DNA of 64,000 bases from Kribbella sp. VKM Ac-2569 (GCF_004216905.1 NZ_SGXJ01000007.1:345531-409530); one strand, 5' to 3'. Positions 42,530-52,119 are shown, counted from the stretch's first letter. The notes: generated by a model not told the origin, from the sequence alone. Numbers and translations are program-made.

Positions 42530-42548
42530 TCGAAAAGTTTTCGATAAT
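42530..42548 (+). promoter_or_regulatory. Operator upstream of the GH3/LacI genes
   Basis: TCGAAAA-G-TTTTCGA (42530-42544) is a perfect 7-bp inverted repeat and shares the TTTCGAAA-like half-sites of the importer operator 140 bp away. GATAAT (42543-42548) overlapping its right end may be the -10. Two sites on either side of the region suggest looping or dual repression by the same LacI protein. Confidence 0.55.
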
Positions 42549-42585
42549 TGCTCACCGAATGGAACGTTCATCAAGGGAGATTTTC

Positions 42586-44940
42586 TTGTCCATCTCGACT
42601 GACCGGCCCTGGCGCGACCCGGCGCTGCCCGCTGCCGAGCGGGCCGGGCTGCTGCTGGCGGCGATGACGCTGGAGGAGAAGATCGCGCAGCTCGGCAGCC
42701 GCTGGGCCGGCAACGACATGGCCGACCACGAGCTCCCCGAGGACGAGACGATCAACGTGGCACCGATGGAGGACGTGTTCTCGGTCGGCGGTTCGCTGTC
42801 CCTGGAGGACGCGAGCCGCGACGGGCTCGGTCATCTCACCCGGGTCTGGGGCAGCTACCCGCAGACGGTCGAGCAGGGTATCGCCGAGGTTGTCCGGCAG
42901 CACGAGGTGGTGCTGAAGGAGTCGCGGCTCGGTGTGCCGGCGCTGGTCCACGAGGAGTGCCTCACCGGATTCACGACGTACGGCGCGACTGTCTATCCGG
43001 CCTCGATCGCGTGGGGTGCGACGTTCGACCCGTCGCTGGTCGAGCGGATGGCGGCGGCGATCGGGCGCGACATGGCGGCGGTCGGTGTGCATCAAGGACT
43101 GTCGCCTGTGCTCGACGTCGTGCGTGACTATCGCTGGGGCCGCGTTGAGGAGACGATGGGCGAGGACCCTTACCTGGTGGGGATTCTGGGTTCGGCGTAC
43201 GTGCGTGGTCTGCAGAGCGCGGGCGTCATCGCGACGCTGAAGCACTTCGCCGGGTACTCCGCGTCGCGCGCCGGACGGAACCACGGGCCGGTGTCGATGG
43301 GGCGTCGCGAGTTGCTGGACATCATCCTGCCGACGTTCGAGACCGCGATCGCGACGGCCGGCGCCAGGTCGGTGATGAGCTCGTACGCCGACCTCGACGG
43401 GCTGCCCGCGAGCGCGGATCCGTGGCTGTTCACCGACGTACTGCGGGACGAGTGGGGATTCGAGGGGACGGTCGTCTCGGACTACTGGGCGGTGCCGTTC
43501 CTCGCGTCGATGCATCGGGTGGCGGCGGACAACGCGGACGCGGGGGTCGTCGCGTTGACCGCCGGGACTGACGTGGAGTTGCCGGACACGATCGGGTACT
43601 TGAGCCTGCTGGACAAGGTGAAGGCGGGGGAGGTGTCCGAGGAGCTGATCGACCGCGCAGCGCGGCGGGTGCTGCTGCAGAAGGCCGAGCTCGGTCTGCT
43701 GGACGAGGACTGGACGCCGGAGGGCTCGGTGCAGTCCGGCGTCGATCTGGATTCGGCCGCTAACCGGTCTCTTGCGGGTGAGCTTGCGGAGAAGTCGGTC
43801 GTCTTGCTGGACGCCGGCTCGGTCCTGCCGCTGTCGGGTGCTGCGAAGGTCGCTGTGGTCGGTCCCTGTGCTGATGATCCGCGGACGTTGATGGGTTGTT
43901 ACGCGTTCCCGAATCACGTGTTGCCGCGGTATCCCGAGCGTGGGCCGGGGATCTCGGTGGCCTCGCCGCTCGATGCCTTGCGCAATGAGTTGGCCGACAT
44001 CTCGTACGCCAAGGGCTGTGAGGTGATCGGAGACGATCGCTCCGGCTTCGCGGCGGCTGTCGCTGCGGCCCAGGACTCGGACGTGTGTGTCGCCTTCGTG
44101 GGTGACCTCTCCGGGTTGTTCGGGCACGGGACTTCGGGCGAAGGATGTGATGCGGAGGATCTGCGGCTGCCTGGGGTGCAGGGCGAGCTGCTGGAAGCGT
44201 TGCTCGACACCGGGCGACCTGTGGTCGTGGTCGTGGTGTCGGGGCGGCCTTACGCGCTGGGGTTGTTCGCGGATCGGGCTGCCGGGTTGGTGCAGGCGTT
44301 CATTCCCGGGCAGGAAGGTGCTGCGGCGATTGCCGGCGTACTGAGTGGTCGGATCGTGCCGAGCGGGAAGCTGCCGGTGCAGATCCCGCGGCACGTCGGT
44401 GGGCAGCCCGGTACGTACCTGCAGCCGGCGCTCGGGAGTGTCGAGAGCGCGGGCATCAGTGGGCTCGAGACGCAGCCGCTGTATCCGTTCGGGTACGGGG
44501 CGTCGTACACGGACTTCACGATCGCCGATCTCCGGTTGAGCGTGCCGGAGATCGGCACTGACGGCGAGTTCACCGCGACGGTACGGGTGGCGAACACAGG
44601 CGACCGGGGCGGCGACGAGGTCGTGCAGCTGTACCTGCGCGACGTCGTCGCCCGGGTCGCCCGCCCGTTGAAGCTGCTGACGGGGTTTGCCCGGGTGTCG
44701 CTCGAGCCGGGTCAGGCGGCCGACGTCACGTTCCGGGTGCACGCCGATCGCACGGCGTACACGGGTCCCGATCTGCGCCGGATCGTCGAGCCCGGAGACG
44801 TCGAAGTGATGGTGGGCACGTCGTCGCTGGACCTGCCGTGTCGTGCCATGCTGCGGCTCACCGGGGATGTGAGGGTGGTCGGGCACGACCGGGTCCTGAC
44901 GACTCCGGTGACGATCAGCAACGATCCTGGAGGAGGGTGA
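42586..44940 (+). CDS. Glycoside hydrolase family 3 (beta-glucosidase/beta-xylosidase type)
   Basis: A 784-residue cytosolic GH3 enzyme without a signal peptide. The (beta/alpha)8 domain holds the catalytic nucleophile Asp299 in VVSDYWAV, the substrate-binding KHF at 219-221 and the SYAD motif; then the alpha/beta sandwich domain (about 400-610) and a C-terminal fibronectin type III-like domain (from about 690, VANTGDRGGDEVVQLY). The start is TTG 42586, 5 nt after AAGGGAGA; an in-frame ATG at 42559 lacks a site. It cleaves beta-linked oligosaccharides brought in by the divergent importer. It ends 4 bp before the LacI gene. Substrate preference is not visible. Confidence 0.88.
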   Translation: MSISTDRPWRDPALPAAERAGLLLAAMTLEEKIAQLGSRWAGNDMADHELPEDETINVAPMEDVFSVGGSLSLEDASRDGLGHLTRVWGSYPQTVEQGIAEVVRQHEVVLKESRLGVPALVHEECLTGFTTYGATVYPASIAWGATFDPSLVERMAAAIGRDMAAVGVHQGLSPVLDVVRDYRWGRVEETMGEDPYLVGILGSAYVRGLQSAGVIATLKHFAGYSASRAGRNHGPVSMGRRELLDIILPTFETAIATAGARSVMSSYADLDGLPASADPWLFTDVLRDEWGFEGTVVSDYWAVPFLASMHRVAADNADAGVVALTAGTDVELPDTIGYLSLLDKVKAGEVSEELIDRAARRVLLQKAELGLLDEDWTPEGSVQSGVDLDSAANRSLAGELAEKSVVLLDAGSVLPLSGAAKVAVVGPCADDPRTLMGCYAFPNHVLPRYPERGPGISVASPLDALRNELADISYAKGCEVIGDDRSGFAAAVAAAQDSDVCVAFVGDLSGLFGHGTSGEGCDAEDLRLPGVQGELLEALLDTGRPVVVVVVSGRPYALGLFADRAAGLVQAFIPGQEGAAAIAGVLSGRIVPSGKLPVQIPRHVGGQPGTYLQPALGSVESAGISGLETQPLYPFGYGASYTDFTIADLRLSVPEIGTDGEFTATVRVANTGDRGGDEVVQLYLRDVVARVARPLKLLTGFARVSLEPGQAADVTFRVHADRTAYTGPDLRRIVEPGDVEVMVGTSSLDLPCRAMLRLTGDVRVVGHDRVLTTPVTISNDPGGG

Positions 44941-44944
44941 TGAG

Positions 44945-45991
44945 ATGTCGCCGTTGAAGGGTCGCGTCACCCTGGCCACGGTGGCCGGATCGGCCGGTGT
45001 GTCGGTCGCCACGGTGTCCAAGGTGCTGAACGGGCGCAGCGACGTCTCGCCGTCGACTCGCGCCCGGGTGCAGGACGTCCTCGAGAAGCACGGGTACGTC
45101 GGGCGCCGCCCGGAGCCCGTCCAGCACGAGACGGTCGAACTCTTCTACCAGGGCGTACTGAACAGCTACTCGGTCGAGGTGATCCAGGGTGTCCTCGACG
45201 CGGGCGAAGCGGCCGGGGTCGAGATCGTGCTCAGCTCGCGGCCGCCGCACCCGAGCCGGCACTCGGCGGGTCGCGCCGCACCCTGGGTGCGGGACCTGAT
45301 CGCGTCCCGCCGCAGGGCCGCGGTCGGGATCACGAGCGAGCTGTCCGACGCCGACCTGGCCGCCTTGTCCCGGGCGCGGCTGCCGTTGGTGATCATCGAC
45401 CCGGCCGACGTACCGCAGCCCGACATCACGAGCGTCGGGTCGACGAACTTCGCGGGCGGCATGGCCGCGACCCAGCACCTGCTCGAGCTCGGGCACCGGC
45501 GGATCGGGTACATCGGCGGGCCGCCGACGTCGGCCTGCAACCAGGCGCGGATGAGCGGGTTCCGCAGCGCGATGGACGCCGTCGGCGCCGAGGTGCCGAA
45601 GGACTACATCTGGCTGAACAACTTCCTGTACGACGACGGCCTGGCCGGCGGGTCGATGATGCTCGACCTGCCCGACCGGCCGACGGCGATCTTCGCCGGC
45701 TGTGACGAGATCGCGGTCGGCGTGATGGAGGCCGCGCGCGCCCGCGGTCTGCGGATCCCGGACGACCTGAGCGTGGTCGGCTTCGACGACACCCAGGTGG
45801 CTCGGCATGCGTCTCCGCAGCTGACCACGGTGAAGCAGCCGCTCCGGGAGATCGGCGCGGTCGCCGTACGCACCGCGCTGCAACTGGCCGCGGGGGAGCC
45901 CGTCGCCTCACACCACGTCGAGCTGGCAACAACCCTCATCGTCCGCGGCTCAGCCGTCCCACACGGCCTGTCGTCGGTCGCCGCTTCCTGA
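44945..45991 (+). CDS. LacI-family transcriptional regulator
   Basis: A 348-residue repressor. The N-terminal helix-turn-helix (VTLATVAGSAGVSVATVSKVLNG, about 8-30) includes the hinge-type RARVQDVLEKHGYV; the periplasmic-binding-like ligand domain follows from about 62, with HLLELGHRRIGYIGG and FAGCDEIAVGVMEAARARGL motifs. ATG 44945 follows GGAGGAGGG. It probably controls the GH3 and importer genes through the TTTCGAAA-type operators nearby, releasing on binding the sugar. It abuts the convergent ABC exporter. Confidence 0.92.
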   Translation: MSPLKGRVTLATVAGSAGVSVATVSKVLNGRSDVSPSTRARVQDVLEKHGYVGRRPEPVQHETVELFYQGVLNSYSVEVIQGVLDAGEAAGVEIVLSSRPPHPSRHSAGRAAPWVRDLIASRRRAAVGITSELSDADLAALSRARLPLVIIDPADVPQPDITSVGSTNFAGGMAATQHLLELGHRRIGYIGGPPTSACNQARMSGFRSAMDAVGAEVPKDYIWLNNFLYDDGLAGGSMMLDLPDRPTAIFAGCDEIAVGVMEAARARGLRIPDDLSVVGFDDTQVARHASPQLTTVKQPLREIGAVAVRTALQLAAGEPVASHHVELATTLIVRGSAVPHGLSSVAAS

Positions 45992-46648
45992 TCATTCCTT
46001 GCGATCGGCGAGGAGCTTCGTCGCGAGGACGGCGGCTGACAGCAGGATCGCGGAGAGCGCGGCCAACAGGGTGAGTGGTACGGCGTTGGCGCCGGCGGAC
46101 TTCTCGTCGGACAGGACGGTCATGATCGGGCGGATCGGGGAGATCCAGCGGAGGAGCAGTACGGCGAGGATCGCCGCGGCTGCGGTGAGCATCGCGACGC
46201 CGATCCGCGGGATCACGAGACGCGAGCAGAGCAGGCCGATCGCGATCCCGATCATCGCCGCGCCGAGTTGCGCGGCCGCACCGACGGCGAGGTCGCCGGC
46301 GGTGACGACGTGCTTGCCGGTGACGATCGGGTAGACGAGACCGATCACCAGGAGCGGTACGCACCAGGTGATCACAACGGCGACCGTCGTCGTCAGGACG
46401 CGCAACGAGCTGCCGATCATCACCAGCGTGATCTTCCGCTGGGTCGGGTCCTCGTGGTTGACGACGCTGACGGTGAGCCAGGTCGTGCAGACGAGCATCG
46501 CCAGCACGCAGAACGAGTACGACGACTGCAACGGGCCGTTGTCCGACGTCGTACCGACGGCCATCGCGGCGAGGAAGATCAGCGTCGGCGGAAGGTACCG
46601 CTGGGAAAGCAGGACGCTGGTCAGCAGGTAACGGTAGAGAGCGCTCAC
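45992..46648 (-). CDS. ABC transporter membrane subunit (ABC-2-like)
   Basis: A 218-residue membrane protein with about six spans, at roughly 20-40, 50-70, 85-125, 135-155, 160-180 and 195-215. It starts GTG 46648, overlapping the stop of the ATPase gene by 4 bp, and must be its partner. The composition is that of ABC-2 type efflux permeases, though no family motif is strong. The ATPase shape suggests export of a drug or lipid. Confidence 0.78.
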   Translation of the reverse strand: MSALYRYLLTSVLLSQRYLPPTLIFLAAMAVGTTSDNGPLQSSYSFCVLAMLVCTTWLTVSVVNHEDPTQRKITLVMIGSSLRVLTTTVAVVITWCVPLLVIGLVYPIVTGKHVVTAGDLAVGAAAQLGAAMIGIAIGLLCSRLVIPRIGVAMLTAAAAILAVLLLRWISPIRPIMTVLSDEKSAGANAVPLTLLAALSAILLSAAVLATKLLADRKE

Positions 46649-47478
46649 TCGGCTTTCACCTGCCGCACGCTGACGACCGACCACCCGTGGTTCAGCGCGG
46701 TCAGTAGCGCGGCGTCGTGCCGCCCGGTCGGCAGCAGCACAGTCACGCCGCCCTCGGTACGCCGTACCTCCAGGACGTCGGGGTGACGCTCCCAGTCGAC
46801 CCCCGCGCCGTTGAGGTGTGCAGTGACGGGGATGAGGTGCAGTTCAGTGAGGGCGGGCTGTTGGCGCAGTGAGGTGAGGCTGCCGCGGTCGAGTTCGCAG
46901 ACGCGGGTTGCGGTTGAGCGGACGACTTCGGCGGAGTGTTCGGTGAAGGCGACTGCGGCACCTTGTTCCGCGGTCTCGGTGAGGAGTTCGCGCAGGGTCG
47001 AGTGAGCGGTCGCGTCGAGGCCTGCCCAGGGTTCGTCGAGAACGAGAAGCTGTGGCGGATCGAGCAGGGCCTGCGCGAGCGCGACCTTCTGCGCGTTGCC
47101 TTTCGACAGTTTGCGCATCGGGGTGTCCGCGCCGCCCGAGAGCGCAAGTCGGTCGAGCAACTCGAGAGAGCGGTCTCTCGCCGTTCTCGTACTGAGTCCA
47201 CGGATCCGCCCCATATGCCGCAGGTACGCCGACGCCGACAGGCGATCGTGCGACGTGAACACATCGGGCACGTAGCTGACGACGCCGGCGTTGCGATGCA
47301 CCGTTCCCGCGGACGGTCGCGACAGGCCGACCATCAGTCGCAACACGGTCGACTTGCCGGAACCGTTCGCGCCGACCAGAGCCAGCAGTTCACCGGCGTT
47401 CAGCTGCAGGTCGACGTCAGCCAGGATCTCCCGGCGTCCGTACCGCTTGGACACCTTCCGCAACCGAACCACTTCCAT
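46645..47478 (-). CDS. ABC transporter ATP-binding subunit
   Basis: A 277-residue ATPase of the export type. Walker A is VGANGSGKST near residue 36, the Q-loop region VVSYVPDVFT, the signature LSKGNAQKVALA (a variant LSKGN form common in ABC-2 exporters), Walker B LLVLDEPWAGLD and the switch His in FTEHS. The last about 65 residues are an accessory domain. The start (ATG 47478) lies inside the end of the MFS gene (62-bp overlap), so three exporter genes form one operon. Confidence 0.9.
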   Translation of the reverse strand: MEVVRLRKVSKRYGRREILADVDLQLNAGELLALVGANGSGKSTVLRLMVGLSRPSAGTVHRNAGVVSYVPDVFTSHDRLSASAYLRHMGRIRGLSTRTARDRSLELLDRLALSGGADTPMRKLSKGNAQKVALAQALLDPPQLLVLDEPWAGLDATAHSTLRELLTETAEQGAAVAFTEHSAEVVRSTATRVCELDRGSLTSLRQQPALTELHLIPVTAHLNGAGVDWERHPDVLEVRRTEGGVTVLLPTGRHDAALLTALNHGWSVVSVRQVKAE

Positions 47479-48664
47479 GCGGCGAGCCTATCCAGAGTGC
47501 GGGCCGCATCACGCGGTGCAGCGGGCGGGTGAGGACGATCGAGACCAGCAGGGAAGCCGCTGCGAACGTGGCGATTGCCGGGGCGGGCGCGGTCAGGTCG
47601 GAGAGCGCTCCGGCCAGGATCGCGACCACACCGAACGTCGTCATCCGCAACGCGGAGTCCAACCCGAGCACCTGGCCCTGCATTTCGGCCGGCGTCAGCT
47701 CGACCAGCACCTCCTGCTGCGCGAGCGAAGCCGAGTACCCGCTGCTCCCGAGAGCGACCAAGACGCAGAGGACCGCGATCGGCAGATCGAACAGGAAACC
47801 GAGAAACGGTACGGCCAGTACGAACCGCAGAACCTGTCCCGCGATCCGGCGACCTCTGGGCGTCAGGAAACGTCCGACCACGAGATCGCCGGTCATCATC
47901 CCGGCAGCGCCGGCCGCGAGCAACCAGCCGGCGCGGGAACCGGCGTACGGGACGAACAGTGCCTCGCAGCCGACGATCAAGCCGTTCGGGAGCGTGAGCG
48001 CGAGCAGCAGCGGACGTATGCGGGCCTGAGAAAGGAGAGAGCGGTTGCCGCGCCACGTCTCGGCGAGGCCGGTCCGCGCGACCCGGCGCGGCGCGCGGTC
48101 GTGCAGGCCGAAGCGGATGACCGGTACTGCGAGAGCGGCGCAGGCGGTCGCGATCCAGAGCACGGTCGACGGGGCGATCGCCTGCAGGAGGACGCCCGCG
48201 ACGCCGAAGCCGGCGATCTGCATCGCGCCGACCGACAGGTTCATCGCGGACCGGCCGAGGACGAACTGGTCGGAGTGCACGACCTTGCCGAGCAGCCCCC
48301 AGCGGACGCCGGCTCCGATCGAGAGCCCGTACGCGACCGCGAGCGACAGGACGAGCCGCAGACCGGCGGAGAGCCCGAACGCTGCCTGGATGCCGACCGC
48401 AACGGTCGAGAGAACCGAGAGCAGCGTGAGCACCTGGCGGGGACGGGCCGTGTCCGCCGCGGACATCAGCGTGGAAACGCCGAGAACCTGCGCGAGCGAC
48501 GGTCCGAACATGATGGTCGCCGCGAGTAACGCGGATCCGGTCGCGGCGTCGACCAGGATCGCGAGCGTCAGGCTGGTCATCGTCGACGACGCGTTGCCCA
48601 GCGCGCTGCTGATCCAGAGGTTCCGGAACTCCCGGTTGGCGAAGATCGCCCGGTACGTGCTCAT
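47417..48664 (-). CDS. MFS transporter
   Basis: A 415-residue major facilitator with about 12 hydrophobic segments. It starts MSTYRAIFANREFRNLWISSALG, the usual opening of actinobacterial drug-efflux MFS of the enterobactin-exporter-like type, with an R-rich loop RPRQVLTLLSVL between helices 2 and 3. Two starts exist, ATG 48676 and ATG 48664; I use the second. It overlaps the ATPase gene by 62 bp out of frame. It is divergent from an ArsR-like regulator 59 bp away that probably represses it. Confidence 0.85.
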   Translation of the reverse strand: MSTYRAIFANREFRNLWISSALGNASSTMTSLTLAILVDAATGSALLAATIMFGPSLAQVLGVSTLMSAADTARPRQVLTLLSVLSTVAVGIQAAFGLSAGLRLVLSLAVAYGLSIGAGVRWGLLGKVVHSDQFVLGRSAMNLSVGAMQIAGFGVAGVLLQAIAPSTVLWIATACAALAVPVIRFGLHDRAPRRVARTGLAETWRGNRSLLSQARIRPLLLALTLPNGLIVGCEALFVPYAGSRAGWLLAAGAAGMMTGDLVVGRFLTPRGRRIAGQVLRFVLAVPFLGFLFDLPIAVLCVLVALGSSGYSASLAQQEVLVELTPAEMQGQVLGLDSALRMTTFGVVAILAGALSDLTAPAPAIATFAAASLLVSIVLTRPLHRVMRPALWIGSPHGSGSVAEGVQAVRTPGDPG

Positions 48665-48702
48665 GGTCCGCAGCATCGACCGCCGTTCTCGCGTCGCCTA
48701 CA

Positions 48703-48722
48703 GTTTCGGATGGAGGCGAAAC
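48703..48722 (+). promoter_or_regulatory. Inverted repeat operator overlapping the ArsR-gene ribosome-binding site
   Basis: GTTTCG (48703-48708) and CGAAAC (48717-48722) are perfect inverted complements with an 8-bp spacer containing GGAGG. The site lies within the 59-bp region shared by the MFS and ArsR-like genes. Binding would block both. Confidence 0.5.
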
Positions 48723-48723
48723 G

Positions 48724-49695
48724 TTGTCCGAGTTCCTGGTCGATGCCGACACGCTCGTGAACGCACGGTTCGGTACGTCGCAGCTCACCGAGACCGTGTC
48801 CGCGCTCAAGCTGCTGCGTGCGCCGGTCGAGCCGTGGTTCCGGCCGTGGAAGGACACGCACAGCGCCGCGTTCCAGGCTGCGGTGGCGGCGAGCCCGATC
48901 TCGTCGGCGCTGCTGGAGAGCGCTTTCGGGCGTAGCTGGGTCGCGGACTTCCTGACCGTGCCGCCGCTAGAGCCCGACCTCACGCTGGAGGAGGAACTCG
49001 AGTACCTGACGTCGCTCTCCGACGACCACATCCGCGCGGACCTCTGCGTCGTACGGACGCCGTTGCCATCGATCCTGCTCTCGTCGTCCGGGCTGGCCGC
49101 GGAGGCGGCGGGGTTGCTGCGGTGGGTGTGGCGGACGACGGTCGAGCCGGACTGGCCGCGGCGGTTGCGGGTGCTGCAGGCCGACGTCGTGTCGCGGACG
49201 TCGCGCCTCAGCGAGCAGGGGTGGTCCGGCGTACTGCGAGGTCTCGGGCCCGATGTCCGGTGGCTCGGCGACGGACGGATCCAGGTGAACCGCTGGGACT
49301 ACCCGGCGACCGACGTACGTGGGCGCGACCTGATGTTCATCGCGGCGCACACCCAACGCGTGAACGTCAGCTGGCGGTTGCCGGATCACTTCGCGCTGAC
49401 CTACCCCGTAACCGGGATCTTCGCGACAACGGAAACGCCGGACGAACCGCTCGTGCAGCTGCTCGGCCGCAACCGCGCCCGCATCCTGGTCGAGGCCGCC
49501 GAGCCGGTCAGCACAACGTTGCTCGTGGCCACCACCGGCCTGTCGCTCGCGACCATCTCCGACCACCTGCGCGTCCTGACCGACGCCGGTTTGCTCGAAC
49601 GTCGCCGTTCCGGCCGATCAGTCCTGTACTGGCAATCCGACACCGGCCGCCGTGTTGTACGGCGACCGGCGTCGAACCGCCCCGAGCCCCGATGA
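48724..49695 (+). CDS. ArsR-like winged-helix transcriptional regulator with long N-terminal domain
   Basis: A 323-residue protein. The C-terminal 75 residues are an ArsR-type helix-turn-helix (LLVATTGLSLATISDHLRVLTDAGLLERRRSGRSVLYW). The preceding about 240 residues are a DUF5937-like region seen in many actinobacterial regulators (opening SEFLVDADTLVNARFGTSQL). The start is TTG 48724, with GGAGG ending 7 nt before. An inverted repeat over this site points to autorepression and control of the divergent MFS-ABC exporter operon. No metal-binding Cys pair is visible, so it may respond to an organic ligand. Confidence 0.85.
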   Translation: MSEFLVDADTLVNARFGTSQLTETVSALKLLRAPVEPWFRPWKDTHSAAFQAAVAASPISSALLESAFGRSWVADFLTVPPLEPDLTLEEELEYLTSLSDDHIRADLCVVRTPLPSILLSSSGLAAEAAGLLRWVWRTTVEPDWPRRLRVLQADVVSRTSRLSEQGWSGVLRGLGPDVRWLGDGRIQVNRWDYPATDVRGRDLMFIAAHTQRVNVSWRLPDHFALTYPVTGIFATTETPDEPLVQLLGRNRARILVEAAEPVSTTLLVATTGLSLATISDHLRVLTDAGLLERRRSGRSVLYWQSDTGRRVVRRPASNRPEPR

Positions 49696-49713
49696 GCTCG
49701 TGCAGCCGGGCAG

Positions 49714-52119
49714 CTAACGGACCTCGAGCTCCGTGGAGAGCGGTAGGTCCGAAACCGACGAGCCGGCTCGGATCGTGAAGGCACCGGGCTCCGTCGCCCA
49801 TTCGTTGTCCCAGTGCTCGAAGGCATGTGCGTGCAGGCTGACCGTGATCTCGCGGGCCTGACCCGCGTCTAGGCGTACGACGGCGAAACCGGCGAGCCAG
49901 CGGACGGGACGGTCGAGAGCGCTCTCCGAGCGTTCCACGTACACCTGGACGACGTGCTTGCCGGCGCGGTCGCCGGTGTTGCGCACGGTCAGCGCGACGG
50001 ACGACGGGTCGTTCGCGCGCAGGTTCGAGAGCTCCCAGGTGGTGTACCCGAGACCGTGACCGAACTCGTACGCCGGCTCGGTGCCCGCCTTGAGCCAGGC
50101 GCGGTACCCGATGTGGATGCCCTCGTCGTACCGCACGACGCCGTCTTCCGGGGTCACGTTGATGACCGGGACGTCCTCCTGCTCACGCGGCCAGGTGGTC
50201 GGGAGGCGACCGCCCGGCTCGGTCCGGCCGAGGAGAACGTCGGAGAGCGCGTCCCCGTACTGCTGGCCGCCGAAGTACGTCGCCAGTACCGCGGCGACGT
50301 CGTCTCGCCAGGGGAGGAGGACCGGGGATCCCGCGTTCACGACCACGACCGTTCGCGGGTTCGCGGCCGCGACCGCGCGAACCAGATCGTCCTGCCGGCC
50401 CGGGAGCGCGAGCGAGGTCCGGTCGTACCCCTCGGACTCGACCTTCGAGTTGGTGCCGACGACAACCAGCGCCACGTCGGCGTCCCGGGCCGCGGCGACG
50501 GCCTCGTCGATCAGGGCCTGCGGATCGTCGTTGCTCGGTTCGACACCGACCGTGATGCTCAGCGCGTTGCTCAGGCCGCCCTCGACCTTGGGCAGGTCGA
50601 GCTCGACGCGTACGTCGATCGGCGTTCCGGCGGTGACCTCGAGCGGCGTGGAGATCGACGGCGGGGAGAGCAGCGCGGCGCCCAGGTCGTTGCCGACCGG
50701 GACCGCGGCGTCCTCGCGGAGGAGCTTGCCGTCGGCAAAGATCCGGCCGCGGCCGACCGACGCGAAGCCGAGTTGGATCGCGCCGGACTCACTCGGCGTC
50801 CAGGTGGTGCGGAACTCGAAGACCGCCGACTCGCCGATCGGCGCGTTGCCGCCGAGGTACACGAGCGCGCTGGAGAAACGGTCTTCGGCGAACAGGTCGG
50901 ACCCGTCGGCGGCGAGGAACCGTACGCGGGCGCCAGGTTCGCCGGACTGCGGGTTGGTCATCGTGGCCGGCGGGAGCTCGGCGACACCTTCCTGGACGAC
51001 CGCGCCGATGGAGTACGTGATCTCTGCGTTCGGGAGCGCCAAGCGCAGTCCGGAGAGTGGCGAGACAACGCTCTCTGGGATGACCGTCGCGCTCCCGCCG
51101 CCCTGTGTCCGCGCGTCGCGGGCGTTGTGGCCGATGACCACGACCTTCGTCAATTCGTCGGAACGCCAGGGGAGCGCTCCCTCGTTGCGGAGCAGGACGG
51201 TGCCTTCCGCAGCCGCCGTACGGGCGAAGGCGACGCCGTCGACCTGCGGCGGGTCGGCCGGCTTCTCGAAGCCTTCGAGGGCGCCGACGCGGGCCGCGAG
51301 GGCGAGCAGGCGACGGACCTTGCGGTCGATCGCGTCCTCCTTGATCTCACCGGACCGGACGGCCTCGACGAGCGCATCACCCCAGGCCCCGACCGGACCG
51401 GGCATCGCCAGGTCCTGCGAGTGCTTGGCGCTCTCCAGGCTGCGTACGGCGGTCCAGTCGCTGACGACTACACCGTCGAAGCCCCAGTCGGTGTTGAGCG
51501 GGGTCTCGAGCAGGTCGTTCTCCGACGCGGTCGCGCCGTTGATCGAGTTGTAGGCGCTCATCACCAGCCACGCCTTCGACTCGGTGACCGCTTTCTCGAA
51601 GGCCAGCAGGTACACCTCGCGCAGCGTGCGCTCGTCGACCACGACGTTCGCGGTGAAGCGGTCGGTCTCGAAGTCGTTCGCCACGTAGTGCTTCGGGGTG
51701 GCGCCGACGCCGAGCTCCTGCACGCCGGCGACGTACGCCGCGGCCAGGTCCGCGGTCAGGACCGGGTCCTCGCTGAACGCCTCGAAGTGCCGGCCACCGA
51801 GCGGGGAACGGTGCAGGTTGATCGTCGGGCCGAGCACCACGTCGACGTTCTTCCGGCGGGCCTCGAGCGCCGACACCACGCCGTACCGATGGGCGATGCC
51901 GACATCCCAGGACGACGAGAGAGCGGTTGCCGACGGGAGATTCAGCGACGGGTCGCGCTCGTCCCAGACCGCGCCCCGCACGCCGCTCGGGCCGTCGGAC
52001 AGCACCATCGAACGCAGCCCGATCGCGGGCAGCGGGTGCGTGGACCAGAAATCCTGGCCGGTGAGGATCCGGACCTTCTCCTCGAGGGAGAGCCGGCCGA
52101 GCAGGTCGTCGAAGTTCAT
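49714..52119 (-). CDS. Glycoside hydrolase family 3 with PA14 domain (beta-glucosidase)
   Basis: An 801-residue cytosolic GH3 enzyme. The catalytic nucleophile is Asp221 in VVSDWTAV, with KHYVANDFE and AYNSINGATASEN substrate-binding motifs; the second domain begins about 310. A PA14-like insertion (about 390-540, RVRFLAADGSDLFAEDR...RGRIFADGKLL) is the arrangement of KmBglI-type beta-glucosidases, where it narrows the pocket for small substrates. A fibronectin type III-like domain ends the chain. ATG 52119 is chosen over the longer frame. It is divergent from a TetR gene with 46 bp between starts. Confidence 0.9.
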   Translation of the reverse strand: MNFDDLLGRLSLEEKVRILTGQDFWSTHPLPAIGLRSMVLSDGPSGVRGAVWDERDPSLNLPSATALSSSWDVGIAHRYGVVSALEARRKNVDVVLGPTINLHRSPLGGRHFEAFSEDPVLTADLAAAYVAGVQELGVGATPKHYVANDFETDRFTANVVVDERTLREVYLLAFEKAVTESKAWLVMSAYNSINGATASENDLLETPLNTDWGFDGVVVSDWTAVRSLESAKHSQDLAMPGPVGAWGDALVEAVRSGEIKEDAIDRKVRRLLALAARVGALEGFEKPADPPQVDGVAFARTAAAEGTVLLRNEGALPWRSDELTKVVVIGHNARDARTQGGGSATVIPESVVSPLSGLRLALPNAEITYSIGAVVQEGVAELPPATMTNPQSGEPGARVRFLAADGSDLFAEDRFSSALVYLGGNAPIGESAVFEFRTTWTPSESGAIQLGFASVGRGRIFADGKLLREDAAVPVGNDLGAALLSPPSISTPLEVTAGTPIDVRVELDLPKVEGGLSNALSITVGVEPSNDDPQALIDEAVAAARDADVALVVVGTNSKVESEGYDRTSLALPGRQDDLVRAVAAANPRTVVVVNAGSPVLLPWRDDVAAVLATYFGGQQYGDALSDVLLGRTEPGGRLPTTWPREQEDVPVINVTPEDGVVRYDEGIHIGYRAWLKAGTEPAYEFGHGLGYTTWELSNLRANDPSSVALTVRNTGDRAGKHVVQVYVERSESALDRPVRWLAGFAVVRLDAGQAREITVSLHAHAFEHWDNEWATEPGAFTIRAGSSVSDLPLSTELEVR

